A stretch of 21,873 nucleotides of DNA from an uncultured Collinsella sp. GTDB lineage: Bacteria; Actinomycetota; Coriobacteriia; Coriobacteriales; Coriobacteriaceae. The stretch spans positions 1-21,873 of the forward strand of contig CAADTZ010000092.1 of the NCBI GenBank assembly GCA_900752015.1. The letters are read 5' to 3'. How positions within the stretch are numbered: position 1 is the first letter of the stretch; every line of letters starts with the position of its first letter. The position numbers and the translations under genes were made by a program. The notes beneath the pieces are model-generated. The model did no database searches. It saw nothing but the letters and a program-made list of their open reading frames with translations, and was not told the origin of the DNA. Shown in pieces: positions 1 to 7,743 of this stretch.

Positions 1-784
1 ACCCGATGCGCGGCTCCAGGCACACGCCGTCGATTACGTCGCGGGTGTTGAGGCCGCGGACCTCGCAGTAGGTGTCGAGTTCGTTGAAGTAGGCCACGCG
101 CAGCGCCAGATAGGTGTTTGCGAAGAGCTTCACTGCCTCCGCCTCTGTGGTGCCCAGCACGAGCTCCGGGATACCCACGGTGCCGTCTGCGTTCACACGA
201 TCGAGCTCCGCGGGGTCGGCACCCTGAGCGAGCAGGCGGGCGAACTTCTCGGCTGCCGCTACAGCATCGGCATCCTCCTTGGGCGCGCCCACCACGATGC
301 GGCTGGGGTGCAGGTTGTCGTAGAGTGCCTTGCTCTCGCGCAGGAACTCGGGGCTGAAGATAATCTTGTTGTCTCCCAGCCTCTCGCGAAGCCCAGCGGT
401 GTAGCCGACGGGGATCGTGGACTTGATGACGATCCAGGCATCCGGGTTCACCGAGCGCACGGCGGCGATGGCGGCCTCGACGGAGGAAGTGTCGAAGAAG
501 TTCTTCTCTGAGTCGTAGTTGGTGGGCGTGGCGATAACGGCGTAGTCGGCGCCCGCATAGGCCTCGGCCACGTCCACGGTGGCGTGCAGGTCGAGCTTGC
601 GCTTGCCCGCCTTGGCCTCCGCCAGGAAGCGCTCGATTTCGTCGTCCTGGATGGGCGATTCGTAGTTGCTGATCTTCCCGACTTTCTCGGGCACGATGTC
701 CAGCGCGTGGACCTCGTTATGCTGCGAGAGCAGGACGGCGAGGGACAGGCCGACGTAGCCGGTACCGGCGACAGCGATCTTCAT
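1..784 (-). CDS. ugd: UDP-glucose 6-dehydrogenase (C-terminus beyond window)
   Basis: Oxidises UDP-glucose to UDP-glucuronate with two NAD+ in the cytoplasm, supplying acidic sugar for the surface polymer. Only the first 261 residues are present. Seen: Rossmann motif GTGYVG at residues 7-12, KSTIPVG at 121-127, PEFLRES at 145-151 and the helix KLFANTYLALRVAYFNEL at 219-237, all diagnostic of the short (about 390-400 aa) bacterial form. The last visible residues (GVCLEPRIG) lie just before the family's catalytic-cysteine loop, so the nucleophile cannot be checked here. About a dozen residues before the 219 helix look longer than usual. The ATG is chosen because GGAG sits six bases upstream. 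It is the last visible gene of the polysaccharide operon, 69 bases after the epimerase stop and behind a terminator-like hairpin. Identity is very secure. Confidence 0.95.
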   Translation of the reverse strand, partial: MKIAVAGTGYVGLSLAVLLSQHNEVHALDIVPEKVGKISNYESPIQDDEIERFLAEAKAGKRKLDLHATVDVAEAYAGADYAVIATPTNYDSEKNFFDTSSVEAAIAAVRSVNPDAWIVIKSTIPVGYTAGLRERLGDNKIIFSPEFLRESKALYDNLHPSRIVVGAPKEDADAVAAAEKFARLLAQGADPAELDRVNADGTVGIPELVLGTTEAEAVKLFANTYLALRVAYFNELDTYCEVRGLNTRDVIDGVCLEPRIG

Positions 785-821
785 GTCATTCTCCAATTGT
801 CAAAGAACAAAATTTCGCATG

Positions 822-847
822 AAAAATGGCCCCTGTTACAGGGCCAT
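822..847 (-). terminator. Terminator-like hairpin between epimerase gene and ugd
   Basis: On the minus strand, seven bases after the epimerase stop, an ATGGCCC arm pairs with GGGCCAT. An inner CTG/CAG closes a small loop with one bulged G. A run of five T follows at once. This is the shape of an intrinsic terminator inside the operon, although ugd follows in the same direction. No clear promoter is seen between the hairpin and ugd, so ugd probably depends on read-through, perhaps aided by the operon's LoaP protein. Confidence 0.6.
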
Positions 848-853
848 GATTTC

Positions 854-1894
854 CTAAATGTTGTAGTAGCGCTTATACCACTTGGCGAAGGACCTCAGGC
901 CGTCCTCGAGCGGCGTCGCGGGCTTGTAGCCCAGGTCGCGCTGGAGCGCCGTGGTGTCGGCGTAGGTGACGGGCACGTCGCCGGGCTGCATGGGCACGAG
1001 CTGCTTGTGGGCCTCGAAGTCGTAGTCCGCAGGCAGCACGCCCTCCTCCACCAGCACGCGCTGCAGCGTGTCGACGAAGTCGAGCAGGTTCTCGGGATGA
1101 GAGTTGCCGATGTTGTAGACGCGGTGCGCGGCGAGGGGCAGCCCGTCCCCGCCCATCTTCACCTCGGGCGCGGCGTCCATTACGCGCCTCACGCCCTCTA
1201 CGATGTCGTCGACGTAGGTGAAGTCGCGGCGGCAGTCGCCCATGTTGAAGATCTTGATGGTGTCGCCGCGACGCAGTTTCTCGGTGAAGCCGAAGTAGGC
1301 CATGTCGGGCCTGCCCATGGGGCCGTACACGGTGAAGAAGCGCAGGCCGGTCGCGGGGATGGAGTAGAGCTTGGAGTAGGCGGCGGCCATGAGCTCGTTG
1401 GACTTCTTGGTGGCGGCGTAGAGCGACACCGGAGAGTCGACGCGGTCCTCCTCGGAGAACGGCACCTTCTTGTTGCCGCCGTAGACCGAGCTGGAGCTGG
1501 CGTAGACCAGGTGCCTGACCGGGTGGCGTCGGCAGGCCTCGAGCACGTTGAAGAAGCCCACGAGGTTGCTCTCCAGGTAGGCGCGCGGGTTCTCGATGGA
1601 GTAGCGGACGCCCGCCTGTGCGGCAAGGTTCACAACGACATCGAAGCCGTTCTCCGCGAACAGGCGCTCGATGAGGGCGGCATCGCACAGGTCGCCACGC
1701 ACGAAAGTGAAGCGGCTCTCAGGGTCGGCCTCGGCCAGCATGCGAAGGCGCGCGTCCTTGATGCCAGGGTCGTAGTAGTTGTTGAGGTTGTCAAGGCCGA
1801 CGATCACGTCATCGGTCTCCTCGAGCAGCTTCTTGACGAGGAACGCGCCAATAAAGCCGGCGGCTCCGGTGACAAGCACTTTTCTACTATTCAT
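854..1894 (-). CDS. UDP-glucuronate 4-epimerase (extended SDR, GalE-like)
   Basis: Predicted to interconvert UDP-glucuronate and UDP-galacturonate using tightly bound NAD+. The 346-residue length is normal for the family. Seen: NAD-binding GAAGFIG at residues 10-16, LDNLNNYYDP at 34-43 as in UDP-glucuronate epimerases rather than plain GalE, the SSSSVYG strand at 133-139 and the catalytic YAATK with Tyr159 and Lys163. The ATG has GGAGGA upstream. It lies 37 bases after the acyltransferase stop and directly before ugd, which makes its substrate, so the pair forms a uronic-acid module. A UDP-glucose 4-epimerase or another nucleotide-sugar SDR is the alternative, but the N-terminal signature and ugd linkage favour uronate. 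Base composition is more GC-rich than in the acyltransferase gene upstream. Confidence 0.88.
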   Translation of the reverse strand: MNSRKVLVTGAAGFIGAFLVKKLLEETDDVIVGLDNLNNYYDPGIKDARLRMLAEADPESRFTFVRGDLCDAALIERLFAENGFDVVVNLAAQAGVRYSIENPRAYLESNLVGFFNVLEACRRHPVRHLVYASSSSVYGGNKKVPFSEEDRVDSPVSLYAATKKSNELMAAAYSKLYSIPATGLRFFTVYGPMGRPDMAYFGFTEKLRRGDTIKIFNMGDCRRDFTYVDDIVEGVRRVMDAAPEVKMGGDGLPLAAHRVYNIGNSHPENLLDFVDTLQRVLVEEGVLPADYDFEAHKQLVPMQPGDVPVTYADTTALQRDLGYKPATPLEDGLRSFAKWYKRYYNI

Positions 1895-1931
1895 TCAACT
1901 CATCCTCCGTTATTTCAAATGAAGCTAAGAA

Positions 1932-3008
1932 TCAATAACAAAATAGTTTTTTGACTATCTGATGTTTGCGGGCCAACACCGATGCCCCGATTGAGACTAT
2001 TAATGAACAAACTATTGAGAAGAGAAAGGTCATCGTATGCGGGACTTGGGAATTGGTCGTTGAAGACGGGTCCGTGCTGCCGCAAATCCCGTAAATGAAC
2101 AAAACAACGAAGAACATATGCGTCAAATAGATACCGGTGCTCGCATTTCTAAGGAGGGCGTGCCCGCCGGATCCCTCACCATATCGATGAATAGAGAGTA
2201 GGAACACGCCCAAGGCATAGGATGCGCAAAACGGCAGATGAGCATCCGCGCTTAAGAATATACAGCCAGCAGCGCCGAAAGCTATTAAACAAATAGAGAT
2301 CATGGGAGGAACCGTTGCAGCGTGCTCCCATTCTATGCCTAAGCACATACCGAGGGCTACATAGAAAAATCCTTCGAACAGGCCATTTCGAACGGTAGCA
2401 AATACTATGAAATAAAGATCAATGACCCTCGACAGGAAAGCTGGCGTAGCCGACCATTCATGGACAAACGAAATCGTGAATCCAAGGAGGGCAAACGCCG
2501 CTGCAACACCAAGAACGTGGAAAGGATGCAATCGCCATCGAAGCAAAAGAAATACAAGGAGGAAGGCGACGACGCTGGCGAGCAGGTACCAAAGCGGCCA
2601 TGTATATATATTCTCCCCGACCAAAATTGTTCCTCGGATAAAATACAGAAGAGTCTTCAAGGGAGTAAGACCGCTGTTGATATAGCCAAATAAACTAACA
2701 GGGATATAGATAAGCGTCCAAATTAAATATAGCTGCAACAGTCTCTTTGTTGTATTCCTAACCCTTGTGCAAGCGGAGCTCTTACTATTAGAGAATTGCG
2801 CAGTGTTCAGTCCTCTGAAGCACAGAAATGCTGACGATATAAAGAAAAACGGGACAGCAACGCAATCAACACCTTGGACAAGGGAAGTTGCTCCAAACGG
2901 CCTCGTGTGAATCTCAACAACCAAAATAGCCATTAGAAGCTTAACGATGTCAAGATCGGGAAAGGTCACCTTCTTCTTTTCAATAACACTAGATGGGCGT
3001 GTAGTCAT
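1932..3008 (-). CDS. Membrane acyltransferase, acyltransferase-3 (OafA/WecH-like) family
   Basis: Likely O-acetylates (or otherwise acylates) a sugar of the repeat unit at the membrane, using a cytoplasmic acyl donor. The protein has about ten hydrophobic segments. It carries the family's N-terminal signature, FPDLDIVKLLMAILVVEIH, whose histidine is the presumed catalytic residue, followed by TRPF, and a C-terminal IYLTHMFFVVLF helix. The ATG at 3008 is chosen because GGGGAGGA precedes it at good spacing. An upstream in-frame ATG at 3047 would overlap the flippase stop by 14 bases and has no evident ribosome site. The gene is visibly more AT-rich than the epimerase and ugd genes, as is common for cargo genes in capsule loci. 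The acyl group and acceptor cannot be told from sequence. Confidence 0.85.
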   Translation of the reverse strand: MTTRPSSVIEKKKVTFPDLDIVKLLMAILVVEIHTRPFGATSLVQGVDCVAVPFFFISSAFLCFRGLNTAQFSNSKSSACTRVRNTTKRLLQLYLIWTLIYIPVSLFGYINSGLTPLKTLLYFIRGTILVGENIYTWPLWYLLASVVAFLLVFLLLRWRLHPFHVLGVAAAFALLGFTISFVHEWSATPAFLSRVIDLYFIVFATVRNGLFEGFFYVALGMCLGIEWEHAATVPPMISICLIAFGAAGCIFLSADAHLPFCASYALGVFLLSIHRYGEGSGGHALLRNASTGIYLTHMFFVVLFIYGICGSTDPSSTTNSQVPHTMTFLFSIVCSLIVSIGASVLARKHQIVKKLFCY

Positions 3009-3033
3009 ATCCGCAGATCCTCCCCGTTGCATC

Positions 3034-4440
3034 CTAAAGTCTGTCATTCGCTATGGATGTTAGCGACTTAAACCCTGATGCCATGAGCTTCGGGTAAGTC
3101 GTTCCGAGACGCTTAGCCGCCTCGTGGGGCCATTTCCAATTGTTGTAGGCAAGCTGCACAACCATCTGGCCGAGAACCAAGCCATAGATACTCCCCCTAA
3201 GGAGGTTCAGAAGCAGATACGATGCTACGATGCCCAGGCCCGCGGATATGACAAAGGGCCACATATAGGGGATACGGTTCGTGTTAGCGATGAGCATGGC
3301 GCAGTTCGACTGCTGCTTCCAAAGGAAAAAGTATAAGCCGAGCAGCACAGTCAGCAGGGGCCTTGAGTCTATGCCGGGCTTGAAGATGCCGAGGATGGGC
3401 ATACCGATGAAAACTACAAGGACAAGGCATACCCCATAGAAAAGGGCGAAACTCGCCATGGACTTGCCGGAAAGATCACGCTCGAGTTCAAGATCGCGGT
3501 TCGCATAGGCGGACTGCAGCGAGGGCTGGTAGGTCGTGAGCATCACGGCGCTGACGTTGACGCAGGCGTTTACAAGCTGCAGGGTGACAGAGAAGACGGA
3601 GGATTCGGCGAGCCCGACGAACGCCGCACAGAGCAGGGTGTTAGCGGTGGTGGCCACGTAGTTCGCAATAGACACAGCCGTGTCGCGATAGGCGTTCGAG
3701 GAGATGGCAAGCCTGATCTTCTCGATATCGGTTTTCTCTGGCTTTGGGGCGCCTGCCAGCCCGTCCGAGACCCCTTCCACTCGATAGAAGAAATGCTTGC
3801 AGTACGACCTGAACACGACCCCCTGCAGGAAGAACCCGACGGCGCACGAGAGGATACCGCACCCGGCCAGGAGCATGGCCGCAGAGGAGATGATTTGCGC
3901 CAAGCTCGCCAAGATGGTTGACTTGTTGACGCCGACGAAGTCACCGACCCCCCTGAGCATCGACTCCCAGTATGAGAAGTGCACGTTCACGAACACGCTG
4001 ACGCAGAATAGCGCCCATGCAGCTATGTAGGTGCTTGGGTCCAATGCGCTGCTGACGCTGACGACATAGAGCGTCCCCAAGGTAGAGATACCGGCAAAGC
4101 AAAGGAGCGAGATTCTGAAGTACACCGCCCTGCAGGCGCCGAGCAGTGCCGCGAGCACGCCGAAGTCGACACCCTCACCGTATTCATCGGCGAGCCCGTT
4201 CTTGCTGAACGACCTCGCACCGCTCCAGCAGTAGGCAACGTTACGGGCGAAAGTCGGGTCAAAACCTGCCTGGAACAGCACGATGAAACCGCTGACGGCG
4301 GTAAAGACATACCAGAGGCCGACGTATTCGGAATCGAGGAGCGAAAGGACGAGGGGAAGGACGAAGAACTGCCCCGCCATGCGGAAGAACAGTCCGCCGT
4401 AATTCCAGAGGACGTCCCTGCCGCGCGCTTTAATCTGCAT
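3034..4440 (-). CDS. Wzx-type polysaccharide flippase (MOP superfamily)
   Basis: Predicted to flip the undecaprenyl-diphosphate-linked repeat unit across the cytoplasmic membrane for polymerisation. The 468-residue protein is a chain of roughly 12-14 hydrophobic helices with short polar loops. It opens with WNYGGLFFRMAGQFFVLPLVLSLL and continues EYVGLWYVF, the typical start of oligosaccharide flippases, which enter the membrane near residue 15. A longer basic/acidic loop near residues 230-245 divides two halves. The ATG lies two bases after the stop of the preceding glycosyltransferase, whose last codons contain its ribosome site (GAGAGGA), so translation is probably coupled. It is the only flippase-like protein in the window, which makes it the natural Wzx partner of the EpsG-like polymerase. 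Substrate specificity is unknown. Confidence 0.9.
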   Translation of the reverse strand: MQIKARGRDVLWNYGGLFFRMAGQFFVLPLVLSLLDSEYVGLWYVFTAVSGFIVLFQAGFDPTFARNVAYCWSGARSFSKNGLADEYGEGVDFGVLAALLGACRAVYFRISLLCFAGISTLGTLYVVSVSSALDPSTYIAAWALFCVSVFVNVHFSYWESMLRGVGDFVGVNKSTILASLAQIISSAAMLLAGCGILSCAVGFFLQGVVFRSYCKHFFYRVEGVSDGLAGAPKPEKTDIEKIRLAISSNAYRDTAVSIANYVATTANTLLCAAFVGLAESSVFSVTLQLVNACVNVSAVMLTTYQPSLQSAYANRDLELERDLSGKSMASFALFYGVCLVLVVFIGMPILGIFKPGIDSRPLLTVLLGLYFFLWKQQSNCAMLIANTNRIPYMWPFVISAGLGIVASYLLLNLLRGSIYGLVLGQMVVQLAYNNWKWPHEAAKRLGTTYPKLMASGFKSLTSIANDRL

Positions 4441-4442
4441 CG

Positions 4443-5576
4443 TTATCCTCTCGCTCGAGCGCCGCGCTCAGCCGCTTTTAGATAAAAATCCTGCAGGGAG
4501 GCGGCAACGGTCGAGATGTCGAAGCCGGCAGATCTCGTCAGTTCGGCTCCTTTTTGTGACCTAGCAGCCGCCCTGCACTTAAGCATTGCATCCGCCCAAG
4601 CCTCTGGCCCGCCTTCGAGCGCGACAGTTGCCACGTTCTCACCGTAGACGGCCTCCCTGGGTATACGCTCCGAAATGACGCACGGGAGCCCGTTGGTCTG
4701 AGCCTCCACGAGCACGATGCCGAGCCCCTCATATAGCGAGGGGAACGCGAATGCGTCCATTGCGGCGTAGAGTCGCTCGGTATCGGACCGGTTCTTGAGG
4801 AAGATGACGCGATCCGTTAGGCCAAGCCTTTCGGCCTCGGCATGGATGTCCCCTTCAAGCGGGCCGACGCCAACAAGCAGAAGCTTGGAATCCGGGCACC
4901 GCTTGGCAACAGAAGCAAATGCGCGCAGGAGAAAGACTTGGTTTTTTTGGGGGGAAAAACGCCCGATGTTCCCGATGAGGAAGGTCGAATCTAACAAGCC
5001 GAGCTCAGTACGAGCATCCTTTCGCTTCCCCATATCGAAAGAAAATCGACCGACATCGATACCGTTGGGCACATAGCGCCATTCTCCGCCATGCCTATCA
5101 AAACCGAAATAAGCCGCTGCGTCCGCGGAGCAGGCGAATTTTTCCGTGGCGATTCCAGTGCGATATGTATTCAGCTTGTGAATAACTTCTTCAAGTTGCG
5201 CTTTTGTCGAATTTGGCTCGACAAAAGCGCAGTGAGAATGGAGAACCCTAGTCGGCACACCCGCGTCCTCCGCGGCAACCAGAGGCATAAGCGTCTGCAG
5301 ACCCCCCGTATGCTGATGAACGATCTCCGTATTATTCTCCAAATAAAACTGTTTTAATCTATAGCGAGTAGCTTTCGGGTGATAGCGGCTCTGCTCAACT
5401 GGATATATCCCACCACCAAGACTCTCGATTTCATCTGAATAGAAAAACCGTTGGTCTGATGAAACCAAAAAGTCGAACTGAACCTTAGAGCGATCAATCT
5501 GACGATATACCGACATCAAGAAGGTTTCGATTCCGCCGGCATTAAGGCTACCGACAACATGAAGTACCCTGATCAC
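4443..5576 (-). CDS. GT4-family glycosyltransferase
   Basis: Cytoplasmic, GT-B fold, retaining transferase expected to add one sugar to the lipid-linked repeat unit. N-terminal acceptor-domain start RVLHVVGSLNAGGIETF is typical. The C-terminal donor domain has IGRFSPQKN and the E-x7-E type motif in PSLYEGLGIVLVEAQ, followed by NGLPCVIS. I place the start at GTG 5576 (giving the common MIRVLHVVG N-terminus, with GGTGA five bases upstream). A GTG three codons earlier, at 5585, is also possible. It begins only a dozen bases after the capA-like stop. Its N-terminal half resembles the enzyme at 9838-10977 (both have SKVQ-DFL and EIESLGG), so the two look like paralogues acting at different steps. 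Donor and linkage cannot be deduced. Confidence 0.9.
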   Translation of the reverse strand: MIRVLHVVGSLNAGGIETFLMSVYRQIDRSKVQFDFLVSSDQRFFYSDEIESLGGGIYPVEQSRYHPKATRYRLKQFYLENNTEIVHQHTGGLQTLMPLVAAEDAGVPTRVLHSHCAFVEPNSTKAQLEEVIHKLNTYRTGIATEKFACSADAAAYFGFDRHGGEWRYVPNGIDVGRFSFDMGKRKDARTELGLLDSTFLIGNIGRFSPQKNQVFLLRAFASVAKRCPDSKLLLVGVGPLEGDIHAEAERLGLTDRVIFLKNRSDTERLYAAMDAFAFPSLYEGLGIVLVEAQTNGLPCVISERIPREAVYGENVATVALEGGPEAWADAMLKCRAAARSQKGAELTRSAGFDISTVAASLQDFYLKAAERGARARG

Positions 5577-5588
5577 AGAAATCACCAG

Positions 5589-6785
5589 CTATCGCTTACT
5601 GCCAAGGCCGCACTTCAACCTAAGGCCCTCAATGAGAAGCTCATTATGGGCTTCACATTCCACATGGTTGAGCAATGCGAAGCCCGCGTTGGCGCCGACC
5701 AGTCTGTCAGCGAGGCGGGCTCTGCTAAGCTTATTAAGCACACGGAAAGCAAGGGAACCGCTTCCGGGTATTCCACATGCAAGGTATGAGTTGAGCATTC
5801 CCCTTGCGAACTCACCATAAGACTTCTCGACGAAACCCACTTCCTCTATCTCCTCGCTCCTTGAAATAAAATCATTGAGTATAGCTTCGGCATTCGACCC
5901 GGTAGCCAGAAGAACCGTTGCATCCATCTTTACGAGAGGGGGGTACTCAACGGCAAGCTGGTCGCCGAGCTCAACCTCAAGAAGCAGGCCCGTCTTCCAG
6001 CACTCGTTATCATCACTTTCGGCATCGTCAAACAGGAAATTGCCTTGCCCATAGACAATAGTTGCATCAGCCCAATTCTCCTTGCATCCAATGCAGTGGC
6101 TGTGCTGACAAACCACGAGCTGTGCACCACACTCAGCGAATTTCCTGCATCTCCGCTGAAGCTGGGGAGATGGGTACCGGTAATGTTCTTTCCCGCCGTG
6201 GTATAGGACGATAACGTAATCGCAACGGCTTGCCAAATCCCTGACGTCATCGAATGAATCAAGTGGGTCATAAGGGGCTGCGCCCGCCGAAAACTCCCCC
6301 GCGATGGAGAACTCGTGCTCAACGCAGCCAAATATACCGACAGTGACTCCGTCAATGTCAACAACCAGTGGTTTCTTTGCCTCAGTGAGATTAGCTCCGG
6401 CACCGAAATACTGGAGTCCAGCCCCCTCGAGCACATCCATGGTGGACCGAAGTCCATCTACCCCTTGGTCCATTATGTGGTTATTAGCAAGTGTGAAAGC
6501 CCATGGATTTACAGCTTTTAGTCTCGCAATGGTTGAAGTCGGGGCATCGAGACAGGGCCCGCACTTAGCAATAGGGTTCAAAGTATCTGTCAGGGGTACT
6601 TCAAGGTTAAACACGCCAAAATCTACGCCTTGCACTAATGCAAGAAGCTCCGGACCGACAAGGGCCTCGCCATCTCCGGCAGCGAAGACGTTACTATTCC
6701 CATCGGTTGGTACGAAATCTGCCCCGATCACTAGACGTGGTGCTCGTCCTTTAACCGATGCTGAACATTCATCTTTTATTATCAT
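5589..6785 (-). CDS. CapA-family protein (PGA_cap metallophosphatase-like)
   Basis: Member of the family named for the poly-gamma-glutamate capsule protein CapA, with a calcineurin-like metallophosphatase fold; the biochemical role is unsettled. Ordered motifs: IGADFVPTDGN at residues 20-30, FNLEVPLTD at 59-67, TLANNHIMDQG at 98-108, LYHGGKEHYRYPSP at 194-207, QHSHCIG at 227-233 and YGQGNFLFDD at 245-254. The Asp, Asn-His and His residues are in the expected metal-ligand positions. No signal peptide or anchor helix is seen, unlike membrane-bound CapA of bacilli, so a cytosolic location is likely. Start ATG has AGGA upstream, and the gene lies 20 bases after the ATP-grasp stop. No CapB or CapC ligase genes are visible, so true polyglutamate synthesis should not be assumed. 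Association with the neighbouring ATP-grasp protein suggests a role in decorating the glycan. Confidence 0.87.
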   Translation of the reverse strand: MIIKDECSASVKGRAPRLVIGADFVPTDGNSNVFAAGDGEALVGPELLALVQGVDFGVFNLEVPLTDTLNPIAKCGPCLDAPTSTIARLKAVNPWAFTLANNHIMDQGVDGLRSTMDVLEGAGLQYFGAGANLTEAKKPLVVDIDGVTVGIFGCVEHEFSIAGEFSAGAAPYDPLDSFDDVRDLASRCDYVIVLYHGGKEHYRYPSPQLQRRCRKFAECGAQLVVCQHSHCIGCKENWADATIVYGQGNFLFDDAESDDNECWKTGLLLEVELGDQLAVEYPPLVKMDATVLLATGSNAEAILNDFISRSEEIEEVGFVEKSYGEFARGMLNSYLACGIPGSGSLAFRVLNKLSRARLADRLVGANAGFALLNHVECEAHNELLIEGLRLKCGLGSKR

Positions 6786-6805
6786 AGGTTTTCCTAAACT
6801 TAGCT

Positions 6806-7729
6806 CTATCGCACACTGCTAACAGCAGTCAAGTCAATCATGGCTCCGAGCCTTTCATCCCATTCTTCAGGTTCGAAAGGCCCAAACCCACTAGCATCGA
6901 AGAAAGTGCACTCGCCGAAGTACATCCTTCCGTCGACTTCATAGAAGTCGATACGCACATGTGGGATACCGGCCGACAGCTTCCTGGCGGACTCAGCCAT
7001 CAAATTAAAGGAACAAGGTTTATCGATAGACATGTCGGCGTTCTCGGCGAAGTCCTGCTTAATGTCTAGATGATTGAAGTCCATGTCAAAGAAGTCAAAT
7101 CTTGTATCTCCGGCAGCCCGTCCTGTGCACGTAAACATTATTCTCGGCTCGCCGCCAAAGCAATAAAACTTATAATCGACCAAATCACCATTTGTTTCTG
7201 TAGGGTCCAGGTACTCCTCCGCGAACACGCATGGTTTCACGTTCTTATAAGGCCATTCGCGCGTCCTCCAGAAGTAGTTAATTTTTAGGTGCTTGGCAAG
7301 TTTCTTTTTCGCCTTTTCCAAGTCAAACGTCTCGCGGTTTTGGCAGACGGCAACACCGCCGCTGTCGTGGTTGGTCTTCAGCACAAAGCGCTCGGGGAGC
7401 TCTGAAATATCGATGTCCTCTGCGCGCTCCCACATCGCGTATGTCTTCGTAACATGTTCCTTCCCGATGCGGTCGGCCACCCACTGCTTCACTCGATGCT
7501 TGTCGACAAGCGTGGTATATAGGGGGTTATGGTCATGTATTTTGAGCCACTGCAGTTTTTCGTTGAATCTTATTGGATTATCCAAATTGAGTTTTCTGTG
7601 CATGTATATCCAGTATGCACATTTAAGGTAGGGACCGTCAGGAATACAGCGAGAGAGGAATGAATTTCCAAAGTGTCCAAAAGCAATAGCCGGCAACAAA
7701 GCAGAATGATTTTTTAGTTTATTAATCAT
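6806..7729 (-). CDS. TupA-like ATP-grasp protein
   Basis: Resembles the ATP-grasp family named after TupA, linked in bacilli to teichuronopeptide, a cell-wall polymer of uronic acid and glutamate. ATP-grasp enzymes join a carboxylate to an amine through an acyl-phosphate. Seen: RFNEKLQWLK at residues 54-63, the nucleotide-binding FVLKTNHDSGG at 115-125, EEY at 171-173, DYKFYCFGGEPR at 185-196, VRIDFY at 258-263 and FGECTFFDASGFG at 271-283, where the acidic and Asn/Ser residues would hold Mg-ATP. Length 307 is usual. ATG has AAAGGA four bases upstream. It is often mislabelled a glycosyltransferase. The combination with UDP-glucuronate genes suggests amide coupling of an amino compound to a uronic acid; this is inference, and the substrates are unknown. 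Confidence 0.85.
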   Translation of the reverse strand: MINKLKNHSALLPAIAFGHFGNSFLSRCIPDGPYLKCAYWIYMHRKLNLDNPIRFNEKLQWLKIHDHNPLYTTLVDKHRVKQWVADRIGKEHVTKTYAMWERAEDIDISELPERFVLKTNHDSGGVAVCQNRETFDLEKAKKKLAKHLKINYFWRTREWPYKNVKPCVFAEEYLDPTETNGDLVDYKFYCFGGEPRIMFTCTGRAAGDTRFDFFDMDFNHLDIKQDFAENADMSIDKPCSFNLMAESARKLSAGIPHVRIDFYEVDGRMYFGECTFFDASGFGPFEPEEWDERLGAMIDLTAVSSVR

Positions 7730-7743
7730 TTTGTCCTTTCAAA

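Noticed and set aside
584..1954. 456-codon open frame on the plus strand opposite the epimerase and ugd
   Set aside because: It is antisense to conserved enzymes, and the sequence is low-complexity Val/Leu/Gly/Asp without any recognisable domain.
5589..6785. Naming the CapA-family gene as a poly-gamma-glutamate synthase subunit
   Set aside because: No CapB ligase, CapC or CapD homologue is present and the protein lacks a membrane anchor; such CapA-family members occur widely in polysaccharide clusters.
6806..7729. Calling the ATP-grasp gene a glycosyltransferase
   Set aside because: No GT-A or GT-B motifs are present, whereas the Lys-Thr-Asn nucleotide loop and the C-terminal acidic and Glu-Cys elements fit TupA-like ATP-grasp.
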